Below are positions 21,308-30,873 of a stretch of 64,000 bases of DNA, one piece after another (the stretch's first letter is position 1; each line of letters begins with the position of its first letter). The position numbers and the translations under genes are program-made. Source of the DNA: Tuwongella immobilis (GTDB lineage Bacteria; Planctomycetota; Planctomycetia; Gemmatales; Gemmataceae); the NCBI RefSeq assembly GCF_901538355.1, contig NZ_LR593887.1:2146920-2210919 (forward strand). The letters run 5' to 3'. The notes beneath the pieces were generated by a model. The model had not been told where the DNA came from. It saw nothing but the letters and a program-made list of their open reading frames with translations, and ran no database searches.

Positions 21308-24300
21308 TCGTTCTCTGCTTCGGTTGGAATCTCTGGAAGATCGCACAACCCCGGCGAAGATTCAGCTTTCCATTCCCAAAACGCTGACCGCGTTGCAGGG
21401 GGAAACCGTGACGGTGCCGCTGAATCTGGCGGTGCAAGACGGTAATACGAACATCGCTGGCGGGTTGTATGTGATGACCTGGGATCCCGAGCGATTCACC
21501 GTCAGTAATGTGCGGCTTGGACCGGCCACGCCAACCACGTCCGGATTCACCCTCAGCGGCAATCCGGAGAATGCCCAGGGGCGGCTGGTGGTGAGTTTCT
21601 TCACGCAGAATCCCAACGGGTATCCGGTGAATGCCGGCAATCTCGGGGCGACGATTTTGGCTGATTTTCAGGTCAAACCGACGGCGTTGGTTGGGGCGGC
21701 CAAGATTGATCTGGAGGCGTTCAGCGGTGATTCCGTGACTCAGGTGGGCGATGCGTTGGGGAACGATCTGGAACTGTCGCCCGCGCCAACGAACGATAAC
21801 GGCGATCCCAATGATGGCGTGATTACCATCAGCGAAGCCCCCCGCAGTGCGACGCTGGCGATTGACCGGACTTTCGCCGGGAATCCGGGGCAATCGCTGA
21901 CGGTGCCGGTGAATCTTCGCATCAATTCGCCCGGTGGTGAGGATGTGGCAACCGCCGATCTCGCACTCAGTTTTGATGCCAGTCGGCTTCAGGCGACTGC
22001 CATTCGCATCGGCACGGCGATTCCAGGATTCACCGTCATCCCCGCGATCGACAACACCAACGGCACGATTCGTGCCAGTGCGATTCCGACCAACGGTGTG
22101 CCGCTGCGCATCGATCCTAATCTGACGAAATCGCTGTTTGAGATTGATTTTGCGATTCGGAGCAATGCGGTGGCGGGGGTGGTGGTTCTGGATCTCGAAT
22201 CAAAACTGGTCAATACGCCGACGCAGATTACGACTGCAACCCAGGTGATTCCGTGGAATCCGGCGATCACCGACGCGGCGACCGATGCGGGCGATGGTCG
22301 CTTGACGGTGACGGCGGGGCCGAGCATTGTGCGGATTGTCCCGGTGACACCCGATCCGCGAAATGTCGCTGTCACCAGCATCGATGTCGAGCTGGATCAA
22401 GCGGCGACAATCACGACTTTTACCGCCGCTGATCTTGGATTGAAGCGTGGATCCACGGCGGTGGATCTGAGCGGGGTCACGGTCACGCTCGTTAGCGGCA
22501 CGACTTACCGGATCAACGGGTTGCAGTCGATCACGGCGAGCGAGGGGATTTACACGCTGACCGTGAATATGGCGGCGGTCGAGAATGGCGCTGGCCAATT
22601 GGGGGTTGGCAGCGCGACGGAAATCTGGGAGATGGACGTGACAGGTCCGACGGTGGTGAGCGTCGGTCCGGTGAGTCCGAATCCGCGAAATGTGTCGGTG
22701 TCGAGCATCCGCGTGGTGACGAGCGAGGGGTTGCAGTCGGGAAGTCTGACGCTGTCCGATTTCACGCTGACACGCGATGGCCAAGTCGTGTCAATGTCGG
22801 GAGCAAGTCTGTCAACGGTCAATGCGACGACCTACGATCTGCTGGGGCTGGGTAGTTTGACCAGTGAATCGGGATTGTATCGGCTGGAACTTCCGGGCAT
22901 CGAGATTGTCGATGTGTCGGGGAATATGGGGAGCGGTGTCGGCTCGACGGAATGGACGATGGACGTGGTGGGTCCGACAATCGTGAGCATTAGCGAAGTG
23001 ACGCCTGACCCGCGCAATAGCGGTGTATCGAGCGTGGATGTGACGCTGAGCGAAGCGATTGTGGGGAGCAGTTTCACGGTTGCGGATGTGGTGGTTCGTC
23101 GGGATGGGACGGGTTTGGATCTGTCTGGGGTGAGTGTGACGCACGTGTCGCCGACGCTGGTTCGCATCGGCGGATTGGCGGCAATCACCGCCAGCGAAGG
23201 CGACTACACGCTGGAAGTCTCGGCGGTGGGGATCACCGATCTGCTGGGCAACGCGGGCACCGGGCAGAAAGCCGAGACGTGGCGCGTCGATCGCACCGCC
23301 CCGCAGGTTGTCTCGGTCGGCCCCGTCACGCCCGATCCGCGCAATACGCCGGTGGGCACGATTCGTATCGGTTTTTCCGAAGCGATCGACCTCGGTTCGT
23401 TGTCGCTGGCGGATCTGGAATTGGCTCGCAATGACGTCCCAATTGCGTGGGGCGCGGCGAGTCTGACTACCATCGATGCCAAGACGGTGGAGCTGACGGG
23501 GTTGGCCGCGCTGACGGCGAACGACGGGGATTATCGGCTTCGCGTTCGGATGGACGACATCCGCGATTTGGCCGGAAATGCCGGTTCCGGGCCGGTGGAT
23601 GAATCGTGGCGGATGGATGCGACTGGCCCGAATCTCGTGGCGATTGTGCCGGTGTCGCCGGATCCACGAAACACAGCGGTCGATTCGATTGACATCGATT
23701 GGAATGAGCCAATTCAGTTGAGCAGTCTGACGGCGGCGGATTTGAGTCTCAAGCGGAATGGCGTCTCGGTGTCGCTCCCAACCCTCTCCGTGACAACGGT
23801 TTCGGGCAATCGCGTTCGCGTGAGCGGCTTGTCCAGTGTTACCGCTGCTGAGGGGACTTACACGCTGAGCGTTGCTGGTGTCGGGGTGTTGGACGCACTC
23901 GGGAATCTTGGCACTGGCAGCGCGACGGAAATCTGGGAGATGGACGTGACAGGTCCGACGGTGGTGAGCGTCGGTCCGGTGAGTCCGAATCCGCGAAATG
24001 TGTCGGTGTCGAGCATCCGCGTGGTGACGAGCGAGGGGTTGCAGTCGGGAAGTCTGACGCTGTCCGATTTCACGCTGACACGCGATGGCCAAGTCGTGTC
24101 GATGTCGGGAGCAAGTCTGTCAACGGTCAATGCGACGACCTACGATCTGCTGGGGCTGGGTAGTTTGACCAGCGAATCGGGATTGTATCGGCTGGAACTT
24201 CCGGGGATCGGAATTGTCGATGTGTCGGGGAATGTGGGTAGCGGCGTCGGCTCGACGGAATGGACGATGGACGTGGTGGGTCCGACAATCGTGAGCATTA

Positions 24301-27300
24301 GCGAAGTGACGCCTGACCCGCGTAATAGCGGTGTATCGAGCGTGGATGTGACGCTGAGCGAAGCGATTGTGGGGAGCAGTTTCACGGTTGCGGATGTGGT
24401 GGTACGTCGGGATGGGACGGGTTTGGATCTCTCTGGGGTGAGTGTGACGCACGTGTCGCCGACGCTGGTTCGCATCAGCGGATTGGCGACAATCACCGCC
24501 AGCGGCGGGGCGTATTCGCTGCAAATTCAGGCCAGCGGCATCACCGATTTGGCGGGAAATGCAGGGACGGGGACGGCGATCGAAAGCTGGACCACCGACA
24601 CGCAGGGGCCGAGCATCACAACGCTCGAGACCGTTACGCCCGACCCGCGCAATAGTCCCGTCTCGCAATTGGAATGGGAGTGGAGCGAGGCGATTCTGCC
24701 GGCGTCGCTGACGGTGGCGGATCTGAGTTTGACTCGCGATGGCGTGGGAATTTCGCTGGCGGGGGCGAATCTGGTGCCAGTGTCCGCGACGCGGTTTCGG
24801 ATTGAGAATCTCGCCGGACTCACCGCGTCGAGCGGCACCTACACGCTGACCGTGACCGCGTCGGGGGTGCAAGACCTTGTCGGCAACGCGGGGATTGGCA
24901 GTCGCAGCGAAACCTGGGTGATGGATGCGACTGCGCCGACGGTGGTGCAGTTTGGCCCGGTGTCGCCCGATCCGCGAAATACGGCGGTGAGTTCGATCGA
25001 TGTCGAATTCTCGGAGCCGATCGATTTGACTTCGTTTCAATCGTCGGCGGTCACGCTGTTGCGAAATGGGAACGCGATTGCAACCACGGCGGTCAGTTTG
25101 CAGTCGCTGGGCGGTGCGCGGTATCGAATCACGGGACTGGCTGCCTTGACGCAAACCGATGGCACCTATGCGATTACGTTGGGATTGGCCGGGATTCGAG
25201 ACTCGATTGGCAATCTCGCGTCGGGGAGTGTCAGCGAGAGTTGGATCATGGATTCGGTCACTCCGGTGATCCTGTCGATTGGCGCGGTGACGCCCAACCC
25301 GCGTGCCTCGGCGGTGGCGAGTTTGGATGTGACGTTCAGTCGTGCGATTGTTGCATCGAGTTTCACGCTGGCAAATCTGCAACTCACGCGGGATAACCAG
25401 CCGATTTCGCTGTCGGGTGTGACCATTCAGGCCATCAGCGGCACGGTGTTTCGCATCCAAGGTTTGTCACCGCTCACCCAGGCAACCGGTGCGTATCGCC
25501 TGACCGTGACCGGAGCGGGGATCGTGGATGCAGTCGGGAATGCGGCGACGAATTCGCTGAGTCGAGATTGGCAGACCGACGCCGATCGACCGACGTTGGT
25601 GCAATGGCTGCCGATTGTGCCGAACCCGCGAAATCAACCGCTTCAATCCGTGGAGTTGGAGTGGAATGAGCCGATTGCGCTGCCGAGTGTCGCGGCATTC
25701 CAGTTGCAGCGGAATGGGGTGACGGTGCCGCTGATCGGGGTGACGGTGGAGGCGGTGAACGCGACTCGCCTGCGGTTGCTTGGGCTGGAGGCGTTGACGC
25801 AAACCACGGGTGACTATCGATTGCGTCTCGACTTGGCGAGTATCTCGGATTTGGTCGGGAACGTCGGCATCGGAACCTCGGAAATCACGTGGACAATGGA
25901 CGTGACTGCGCCGAGCGTGCAGTCGTTTGGGCCGGTGTCGCCCGATCCGCGGAACACGGCCGTTGATCGGGTCATCGTCCAGTTCAATGAGCCGATTTTG
26001 GCGAGCAGTTTCACGCTGGCGGATGTCTCGCTCGAACGCGATGGCGTGGTGCAATCCAACGCGGGAATCATCCTCGTGGCCGAGTCCGCGACACGATATC
26101 GCATCGATGGGCTGACGACTCGCACCAACCTCAGCGGCACCTATAGCCTGCGAATCGATGCCACGGGGATCACCGATCTGGCCGGAAATCCGGGGCAGGG
26201 AAGTGCCGTCGAAAGCTGGACGCTCGACGCGACTCCGCCGACGCTGGAGAGCCTGACGGTTGCGCCGATTCCGACGCCTGGATTTCCGACATCGGAAATC
26301 ACCATTGCGAGGGTGACATTCAGCGAACCCATCCAAACAGCGAGTTTCTCGTTGGATCAGGTGCGACTCTTCCGAGATGGGCAGCCGGTTGCGTTGACAG
26401 GGGTGATCACTCGCCCGTTGGGGGATTTCAGCTTCGAAATCGACGGTCTCGGCCCGATCACGCGCACGCAGGGACTGTACGAACTGCGCGTCTTGGGCAA
26501 TGTCCGCGACACGGTGGGCAATCTTGGCAGCGGCCAACTGACGCAAACCGTCTTCATCGATGAAGCGCCACGGGTGCTAAGCGTCGATCCGATCACGCAA
26601 TCACCGACACGGGGCGAGTTTGCGGAATTTCGCGTGCGATTCAGCGAGCCGATGCTGAATGTGACCGCGCAGTCGTTTTTTGCCACGCGAATCGATGGAA
26701 TTTTCTTCCAAGGCACGCCGCCGATCGTGGTCGATGTGGTGCCAACGGAGCTTCCAACGGAATATCGGGTGCGCGTGCAATTTCTCGAACCAACCAACGC
26801 GGTGGTGGTGGTCGATGTGACGCCGAGCTTCGGATCAATCCCGACCGACCTGGCCGGAAATCCGCTGCAAACGACATTTCTGGGCAGCCAGGGCGTCCAA
26901 TTCGATCGACTTCGACCCGAAGGGCGAATCGACCGCATTCCCGGTTCGGTCGATCCGATTGTTGCATCGACGGAGCGCTTCCAAGTCCGCTTCACCGAGC
27001 CTGTGACGGGGGTCGGCGTCGAGGATTTCCTCATCAGCGGCTTGCCGGGAGCGCAAATTCTGGCCGTGGAAGGCAGTGGGTTGAGCTACATTCTGACGGT
27101 TGGAAATTTCCCCAGTAGCGGCGGGTTGATGCAGGTAGAATTGCGCCCCGATGGCGCATTCGACGATGCGGGCAATCCAAATCTCGTCGCGTTGGGCGGA
27201 TTCGTCGTCGCGACGGTGGCACCGGGGACATCGCCGCCCCCGACGACACGCCCGCAGGGGTACGCCGTCGGCCAAGGCGAAGGGGGATTGCCGCGGGCGA

Positions 27301-28205
27301 TGCTGTTCGGGCCGGATGGCAGCACCCGCTTGGACCTGGTGCCGTTCGATCCGGCATTTCGTGGCGGGGTGCGGGTCGCATCTGGCGATTTCAACGGCGA
27401 TTCCGTCGATGATCTCGTCGTGGGCACTGGGCCGGGAACCGCGACACTGGTGCGAATTTACGATGGCAAAACCGGGGCGATTCTCTTCGAGTTGGCCCCA
27501 TTCGAAGCCGCCTTCACCGGCGGGATTTTCGTGGCGGCGGGCGATCTGACCGGCGATGGACTGGCCGATTTGGTCATCAGCCCGGACGAAGGCGGTGGCC
27601 CCCGCTGCCGCATTTTCAGCGGCGCGGGATTTTCGCAACTCGCCGATTTCTTCGGGATCGAAGATCCATCATTCCGTGGCGGGGTGCGGCCGTCGCTGGG
27701 CGATGTCAACGGCGATGGGGCGGCGGATCTCGTCATCTCGGCGGGATTTGGCGGCGGGCCGCGGGTTGCACTCTTCGACGGGAAATCGCTGCAAAAAATT
27801 GTCCCCGATTTCTTCCTATTCGAGCCCGCGCTACGAAATGGTGCCTATGTCGCCGCTGGGGACTTGGATGCGGATGGCTTTGCCGACCTGATCGGCGGTG
27901 GTGGGCCGGGTGGCGGGCCGCGAATTTACGCGCTCTCCGGCCGCGATCTTGCCGCTGGGAATCCAAACGCGGGGCAGCGTGCGAATTTCTTCGGTGGCGA
28001 CATCAACAATCGTGGGGGGGCTCGGGTTGGTGCCCGCGATGTGAACGGGGACGGTCACGCCGAAATTCTCGTGGGAACGGGTGTCAATGCCGGCTCGCGG
28101 ATCACGATTTACGATGGCCGCCAAACGCCCGCCGATGGCACTCCAGGCACCCTCCGCGATACCGTCTTGTTCGAGAATGCCCCGGGTGGAATCTTCGTGG
28201 GGTAA
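21297..28205 (+). CDS. Giant LEDR-motif surface protein: cohesin-like domains, tandem Ig-like array, VCBS repeats
   Basis: A 2,302-residue protein. I chose the ATG at 21297, although the frame is open further upstream, because it has a strong GGAGG ten bases before it (21282-21286) and gives the planctomycete N-terminal signature LRLESLEDRTTP; there is no classical Sec leader. Its ATG lies 11 bases inside the preceding gene, so the two are probably translationally coupled. Residues about 20-170 and 175-340 resemble cohesin domains (GETVTVPLNL, GQSLTVPVNL). Residues 345-1870 are about 14 Ig-like domains of 109 residues, each opening near a PDPRN motif. From about 1985 to the end there are five VCBS/FG-GAP-like units (GDFNGDSVDDLVVG, GDLTGDGLADLVIS and similar). 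I infer a surface or matrix protein that may partner with the upstream giant protein. Confidence 0.9.
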   Translation: MANNRSLLRLESLEDRTTPAKIQLSIPKTLTALQGETVTVPLNLAVQDGNTNIAGGLYVMTWDPERFTVSNVRLGPATPTTSGFTLSGNPENAQGRLVVSFFTQNPNGYPVNAGNLGATILADFQVKPTALVGAAKIDLEAFSGDSVTQVGDALGNDLELSPAPTNDNGDPNDGVITISEAPRSATLAIDRTFAGNPGQSLTVPVNLRINSPGGEDVATADLALSFDASRLQATAIRIGTAIPGFTVIPAIDNTNGTIRASAIPTNGVPLRIDPNLTKSLFEIDFAIRSNAVAGVVVLDLESKLVNTPTQITTATQVIPWNPAITDAATDAGDGRLTVTAGPSIVRIVPVTPDPRNVAVTSIDVELDQAATITTFTAADLGLKRGSTAVDLSGVTVTLVSGTTYRINGLQSITASEGIYTLTVNMAAVENGAGQLGVGSATEIWEMDVTGPTVVSVGPVSPNPRNVSVSSIRVVTSEGLQSGSLTLSDFTLTRDGQVVSMSGASLSTVNATTYDLLGLGSLTSESGLYRLELPGIEIVDVSGNMGSGVGSTEWTMDVVGPTIVSISEVTPDPRNSGVSSVDVTLSEAIVGSSFTVADVVVRRDGTGLDLSGVSVTHVSPTLVRIGGLAAITASEGDYTLEVSAVGITDLLGNAGTGQKAETWRVDRTAPQVVSVGPVTPDPRNTPVGTIRIGFSEAIDLGSLSLADLELARNDVPIAWGAASLTTIDAKTVELTGLAALTANDGDYRLRVRMDDIRDLAGNAGSGPVDESWRMDATGPNLVAIVPVSPDPRNTAVDSIDIDWNEPIQLSSLTAADLSLKRNGVSVSLPTLSVTTVSGNRVRVSGLSSVTAAEGTYTLSVAGVGVLDALGNLGTGSATEIWEMDVTGPTVVSVGPVSPNPRNVSVSSIRVVTSEGLQSGSLTLSDFTLTRDGQVVSMSGASLSTVNATTYDLLGLGSLTSESGLYRLELPGIGIVDVSGNVGSGVGSTEWTMDVVGPTIVSISEVTPDPRNSGVSSVDVTLSEAIVGSSFTVADVVVRRDGTGLDLSGVSVTHVSPTLVRISGLATITASGGAYSLQIQASGITDLAGNAGTGTAIESWTTDTQGPSITTLETVTPDPRNSPVSQLEWEWSEAILPASLTVADLSLTRDGVGISLAGANLVPVSATRFRIENLAGLTASSGTYTLTVTASGVQDLVGNAGIGSRSETWVMDATAPTVVQFGPVSPDPRNTAVSSIDVEFSEPIDLTSFQSSAVTLLRNGNAIATTAVSLQSLGGARYRITGLAALTQTDGTYAITLGLAGIRDSIGNLASGSVSESWIMDSVTPVILSIGAVTPNPRASAVASLDVTFSRAIVASSFTLANLQLTRDNQPISLSGVTIQAISGTVFRIQGLSPLTQATGAYRLTVTGAGIVDAVGNAATNSLSRDWQTDADRPTLVQWLPIVPNPRNQPLQSVELEWNEPIALPSVAAFQLQRNGVTVPLIGVTVEAVNATRLRLLGLEALTQTTGDYRLRLDLASISDLVGNVGIGTSEITWTMDVTAPSVQSFGPVSPDPRNTAVDRVIVQFNEPILASSFTLADVSLERDGVVQSNAGIILVAESATRYRIDGLTTRTNLSGTYSLRIDATGITDLAGNPGQGSAVESWTLDATPPTLESLTVAPIPTPGFPTSEITIARVTFSEPIQTASFSLDQVRLFRDGQPVALTGVITRPLGDFSFEIDGLGPITRTQGLYELRVLGNVRDTVGNLGSGQLTQTVFIDEAPRVLSVDPITQSPTRGEFAEFRVRFSEPMLNVTAQSFFATRIDGIFFQGTPPIVVDVVPTELPTEYRVRVQFLEPTNAVVVVDVTPSFGSIPTDLAGNPLQTTFLGSQGVQFDRLRPEGRIDRIPGSVDPIVASTERFQVRFTEPVTGVGVEDFLISGLPGAQILAVEGSGLSYILTVGNFPSSGGLMQVELRPDGAFDDAGNPNLVALGGFVVATVAPGTSPPPTTRPQGYAVGQGEGGLPRAMLFGPDGSTRLDLVPFDPAFRGGVRVASGDFNGDSVDDLVVGTGPGTATLVRIYDGKTGAILFELAPFEAAFTGGIFVAAGDLTGDGLADLVISPDEGGGPRCRIFSGAGFSQLADFFGIEDPSFRGGVRPSLGDVNGDGAADLVISAGFGGGPRVALFDGKSLQKIVPDFFLFEPALRNGAYVAAGDLDADGFADLIGGGGPGGGPRIYALSGRDLAAGNPNAGQRANFFGGDINNRGGARVGARDVNGDGHAEILVGTGVNAGSRITIYDGRQTPADGTPGTLRDTVLFENAPGGIFVG
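22607..23196 (+). repeat. Near-identical long direct repeat, copy 1
   Basis: About 590 bp covering Ig units 2-3. It is nearly identical to 23915-24504 (I count roughly a dozen differences, most of them silent or conservative). The offset is 1,308 bp, exactly four 327 bp units. All other units are strongly diverged, so this copy is recent. Confidence 0.85.
23915..24504 (+). repeat. Near-identical long direct repeat, copy 2
   Basis: Second copy of the 22607-23196 block, covering Ig units 6-7. Identity ends abruptly inside unit 7 after the shared ATITAS/AAITAS-encoding stretch, as expected for gene conversion or unequal recombination. Confidence 0.85.
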
Positions 28206-28221
28206 TGGCCGGGCAACAGCC

Positions 28222-28273
28222 GGAATCGCACAGGCATCGCACAGGCAATCGTGTGATTCCGCAACTGCTTTTT
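28222..28273 (+). terminator. Candidate rho-independent terminator after the giant genes
   Basis: A ten-base-pair stem with one G-T wobble (GGAATCGCAC at 28222-28231 with GTGTGATTCC at 28251-28260) and a 19-base loop, followed eight bases later by five T. It starts 17 bases after the stop of the second giant gene. The long loop and short T run make it only moderately convincing. Confidence 0.35.
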
Positions 28274-28345
28274 CAGGAAGGGGTTGTGCTTCCGTCGATG
28301 GACGCTGAGTGTGAGGTTCGCCAGTCGGTGGGACTGGCGACGGGG

Positions 28346-28798
28346 TTACGAGCGTGAGGCGGGCGGGAGCGGGACGACGTGGAAGCCGTGGGATTCGAGG
28401 CGTTCGGCAAGGGAGTCGGCTTGTTGTCGGGCGAGTGGGGAATTGACGTTGGCGGAGGCGATGGCTTGGAACCAGAATCGATCGCGGTCGCGGGGCGAAA
28501 GCGTATCGGGGTCGAGTCCCAACTCGCGCACCAGTGACTTTTCCCAGCGCAATTCGCGCAGCAGGGTCGAGAGTTCGCGCCAGGTAAGCCCTTTGGAGAT
28601 GGGGGTTCCATCCAATCGGGTGATGGTGCGGCCGATGAGGAGGTTAAAGACGCCGCGCAGGTGGCCGGGAATCAGCCCCTTCTGGCGGATGGTCTCAAGC
28701 AATTCTCGAACAGCCTCCATGAACTTGGCTCCGTGGGGCCCGCGTGATCCGTCGGCGGGTGAGGGATCCGTTCCGAGAATCCACTCGGCATCGTTCAA
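28346..28798 (-). CDS. Conserved-type hypothetical protein (Gemmataceae N-terminal AEW...TDP motif)
   Basis: 150 residues if the TTG at 28798 is used. I prefer this start because the N-terminus (NDAEWILGTDPSP) resembles the EAEWLxxTDPxPM opening of many short Gemmata-type proteins. An alternative ATG at 28720 has a better GGAG about ten bases upstream and would give 124 residues. The body is mostly predicted helix (EAVRELLETIRQKGLIPGH, LSTLLRELRWEKSLVRELG) and the C-terminal part (ARQQADSLAERLESHGFHVV) looks like a compact alpha/beta tail. There are no catalytic motifs, signal peptide or membrane helix. It is convergent with the giant genes and 112 bp upstream of the recQ stop on the same strand. 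Function unknown. Confidence 0.6.
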   Translation of the reverse strand: MNDAEWILGTDPSPADGSRGPHGAKFMEAVRELLETIRQKGLIPGHLRGVFNLLIGRTITRLDGTPISKGLTWRELSTLLRELRWEKSLVRELGLDPDTLSPRDRDRFWFQAIASANVNSPLARQQADSLAERLESHGFHVVPLPPASRS

Positions 28799-28910
28799 CT
28801 AGATTGCCCATCTTATCAGACAATCGCAGGATGGGTAGAAGGGCATTTCTCAAATTTCATTCCGGATGATTCCTGGCCGGGGCAGCGGTGGAGTTGGCCG
28901 ATCTCGCGGG

Positions 28911-30791
28911 TTAGGCACCTCGTTTGGCAATTGGGGTCGGCTGGGGATGCTGGGCGAGATATTCTTGGATGGCATCCAGGAAGATTTGCCCATAATCGCG
29001 CAGTTTCGCTTCGCCGATGCCGTAGATGGCCTGCATCCCAGAGAGCGATTTCGGTTGATACCGGGCCAGTTCCCGCAGCGTATTATCGGGGAACACCACA
29101 TAGGGCGGCACTCCCTTTTCGCTGGCCAACTGACGTCGCAGATTCCGCAACGCATCGAATAAATCGCGATCGACCCCCGCCCAGGAGATCGATTCCGATT
29201 CGGTCTGTTTGGTCTTTTTCTTTCGGGTGGGGCGTGTCAGGCACACCTGCTGCTCGTTGCGCATCACCCGCCAGGAAGCCTGGTTGAGCCGTAGCGTGGG
29301 ATATTCGCCGTCGGACTGTTCGAGGACATCGAGCATGAGCAGTTGATACGTCCAATCCCGAATATCTTCCGCGCGATAGGCTTTCAGCAAACCAAAGGTG
29401 GTGAGTTGATCGTGCCCGTATTGCCGGATGCGGTCGCTGGTTTTGCCGTGGAGGACATCGACGACGTGGCCGATGCCGAATCGCTGCTGGGTGCGGGCGA
29501 CGCCGGAGAGAATCTTGCGGGCAATGTCTTGCGAATCGGTCTCGACTTCGACTTCGCCCAGGCAGAAATCGCAGGCGTTGCAGTTGGGCAGCTCAAACGG
29601 TTGGCCGAAATGCTCCGTCAGCACGCGATGCCGACAGTGGGCCGCCCGACAATACCCACCCATCTCGTTGAGATGTTGTATGGCACTGGGGACGAATTCG
29701 GGATCCACTTCCGCTTCCTCGGCGGACTTTTCGATGACCGATTTCCACGTCAACAAATCGCCGCCGGAATACAGCAGCACACATTCCGCTTCGAGTCCGT
29801 CGCGACCGGCCCGCCCCGCTTCTTGCTGATAATGTTCGATCGATTTTGGCATGCCCGTGTGCAGCACAAATCGCACATTCGAGCGATCGATCCCCATTCC
29901 GAAGGCGACTGTGGCGACGACGATATCGCACGATTCGGAACGGAACGCATTCTGAGTGGCGGCCCGTTCCAACGGGGTGAGTCCCGCGTGGTACGGCCGC
30001 GCGTTGATGCCCCGGCCGCGCAATTGCACCGTTAGTTCGTCCACATCTTTGCGACGAATGCAGTAGATGATTCCCGCTTCACCCTTGTGTCGATCGATGA
30101 CTTCCAACACCTGTTTGTTCACCTGATTGCGGGTGAGAACGCGAAAGGTGAGGTTGAGTCGCTCGAATCGTCCGACGAGAATGTCGGGGTTTTGCAGGCC
30201 AAGCTGGGCGACAATGTCTTCGCGCACGCGCTCGGTGGCGGTGGCGGTGTAGGCATGGAACGACGCATCGGGAAAGCGTTCGCGGAGTCGGATGAGTTCG
30301 CGGTATTCCGGGCGGAAGTCGTGCCCCCAATGGCTGATGCAGTGGGCTTCGTCGATCGCAAAGGTTTTGACGCCCAGACGTTGCAGCATGCCTTGGAAGC
30401 CAGACATCGCCAGTCGTTCGGGCGAGACGAAGAGCAATCGCAACTCGCCGGAGAAGAGTTGGCGTTCGACGGTGGCGCGTTCGTCGGCGGTTTGCGAACT
30501 ATCCAATGTTCCGGCGGCAATGCCAACGGCACGCAGGTTATCCACCTGATCCTTCATGAGCGCAATCAACGGCGAGACAACAATGGTGGTTTCCCGCTTG
30601 CGGTAGACGGCTGGCCCTTGGAAGCAGAGCGACTTGCCGCCGCCAGTGGGGAGAACCACCAACGAATCTCGACGGGCCAGCACGGAGCGCATGGCATGCT
30701 CTTGCAACGGTCGCAATTCGCGGAAGCCCCAATGCTGGCGAATCACGCCGCGAAGTGCTTCCATTTCCGAATCATCACCCATCGGTTTCAT
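28911..30791 (-). CDS. recQ: ATP-dependent DNA helicase RecQ
   Basis: A 626-residue superfamily 2 3'-5' DNA helicase of recombination and fork repair. Visible motifs are Walker A LPTGGGKS (47-54), the DEAH box followed by CISHWGHDFRPEY (147-163), the helicase motif VI stretch QEAGRAGRDG, the RecQ-Ct zinc-binding cysteines (YCRAAHCR ... NCNACDFC), a winged-helix region and a C-terminal HRDC domain (PDNTLRELA, GIGEAKLRDYG). This is the full usual architecture. I chose the ATG at 30791, giving MKPMGDD, because GAGGGAG lies about nine bases upstream; the frame is open for 38 further codons. It lies 82 bp downstream of the thiamine-phosphate synthase gene on the same strand. Confidence 0.93.
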   Translation of the reverse strand: MKPMGDDSEMEALRGVIRQHWGFRELRPLQEHAMRSVLARRDSLVVLPTGGGKSLCFQGPAVYRKRETTIVVSPLIALMKDQVDNLRAVGIAAGTLDSSQTADERATVERQLFSGELRLLFVSPERLAMSGFQGMLQRLGVKTFAIDEAHCISHWGHDFRPEYRELIRLRERFPDASFHAYTATATERVREDIVAQLGLQNPDILVGRFERLNLTFRVLTRNQVNKQVLEVIDRHKGEAGIIYCIRRKDVDELTVQLRGRGINARPYHAGLTPLERAATQNAFRSESCDIVVATVAFGMGIDRSNVRFVLHTGMPKSIEHYQQEAGRAGRDGLEAECVLLYSGGDLLTWKSVIEKSAEEAEVDPEFVPSAIQHLNEMGGYCRAAHCRHRVLTEHFGQPFELPNCNACDFCLGEVEVETDSQDIARKILSGVARTQQRFGIGHVVDVLHGKTSDRIRQYGHDQLTTFGLLKAYRAEDIRDWTYQLLMLDVLEQSDGEYPTLRLNQASWRVMRNEQQVCLTRPTRKKKTKQTESESISWAGVDRDLFDALRNLRRQLASEKGVPPYVVFPDNTLRELARYQPKSLSGMQAIYGIGEAKLRDYGQIFLDAIQEYLAQHPQPTPIAKRGA

Positions 30792-30873
30792 GAAGATGCT
30801 CTCCCTCAATCCATGTGAGGGTACCGTCGGTTGCGAAAACTTACCAGGGCGGTTGCGAAGGAACGCTGCGGAC

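Larger units (their letters stand above)
22332..26570 (+). repeat. Tandem Ig-like domain array, 327 bp (109 aa) period
   Basis: PDPRN/PNPRN motifs open successive domains near 22332, 22653, 22980, 23307, 23634, 23961, 24288, 24615, 24942, 25269, 25593 and 25917, followed by two or three more diverged units. Eight consecutive intervals are exactly 327 bp. Each unit contains an S-S-F/L-T-x-A-D-hydrophobic stretch and ends in a G-x-G-x-x-x-E-x-W-x-M-D linker. Confidence 0.85.

Noticed and set aside
22332-26570. Regular 327 bp spacing considered as a CRISPR-like or satellite array
   Set aside because: The units are coding, in frame throughout, and correspond to Ig-like domains. There are no short identical repeats with unique spacers.
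29343-30818. Two long plus-strand open frames opposite recQ (230 and 243 codons)
   Set aside because: They lie wholly within recQ, whose helicase motifs are unbroken, and their translations show no known domain.
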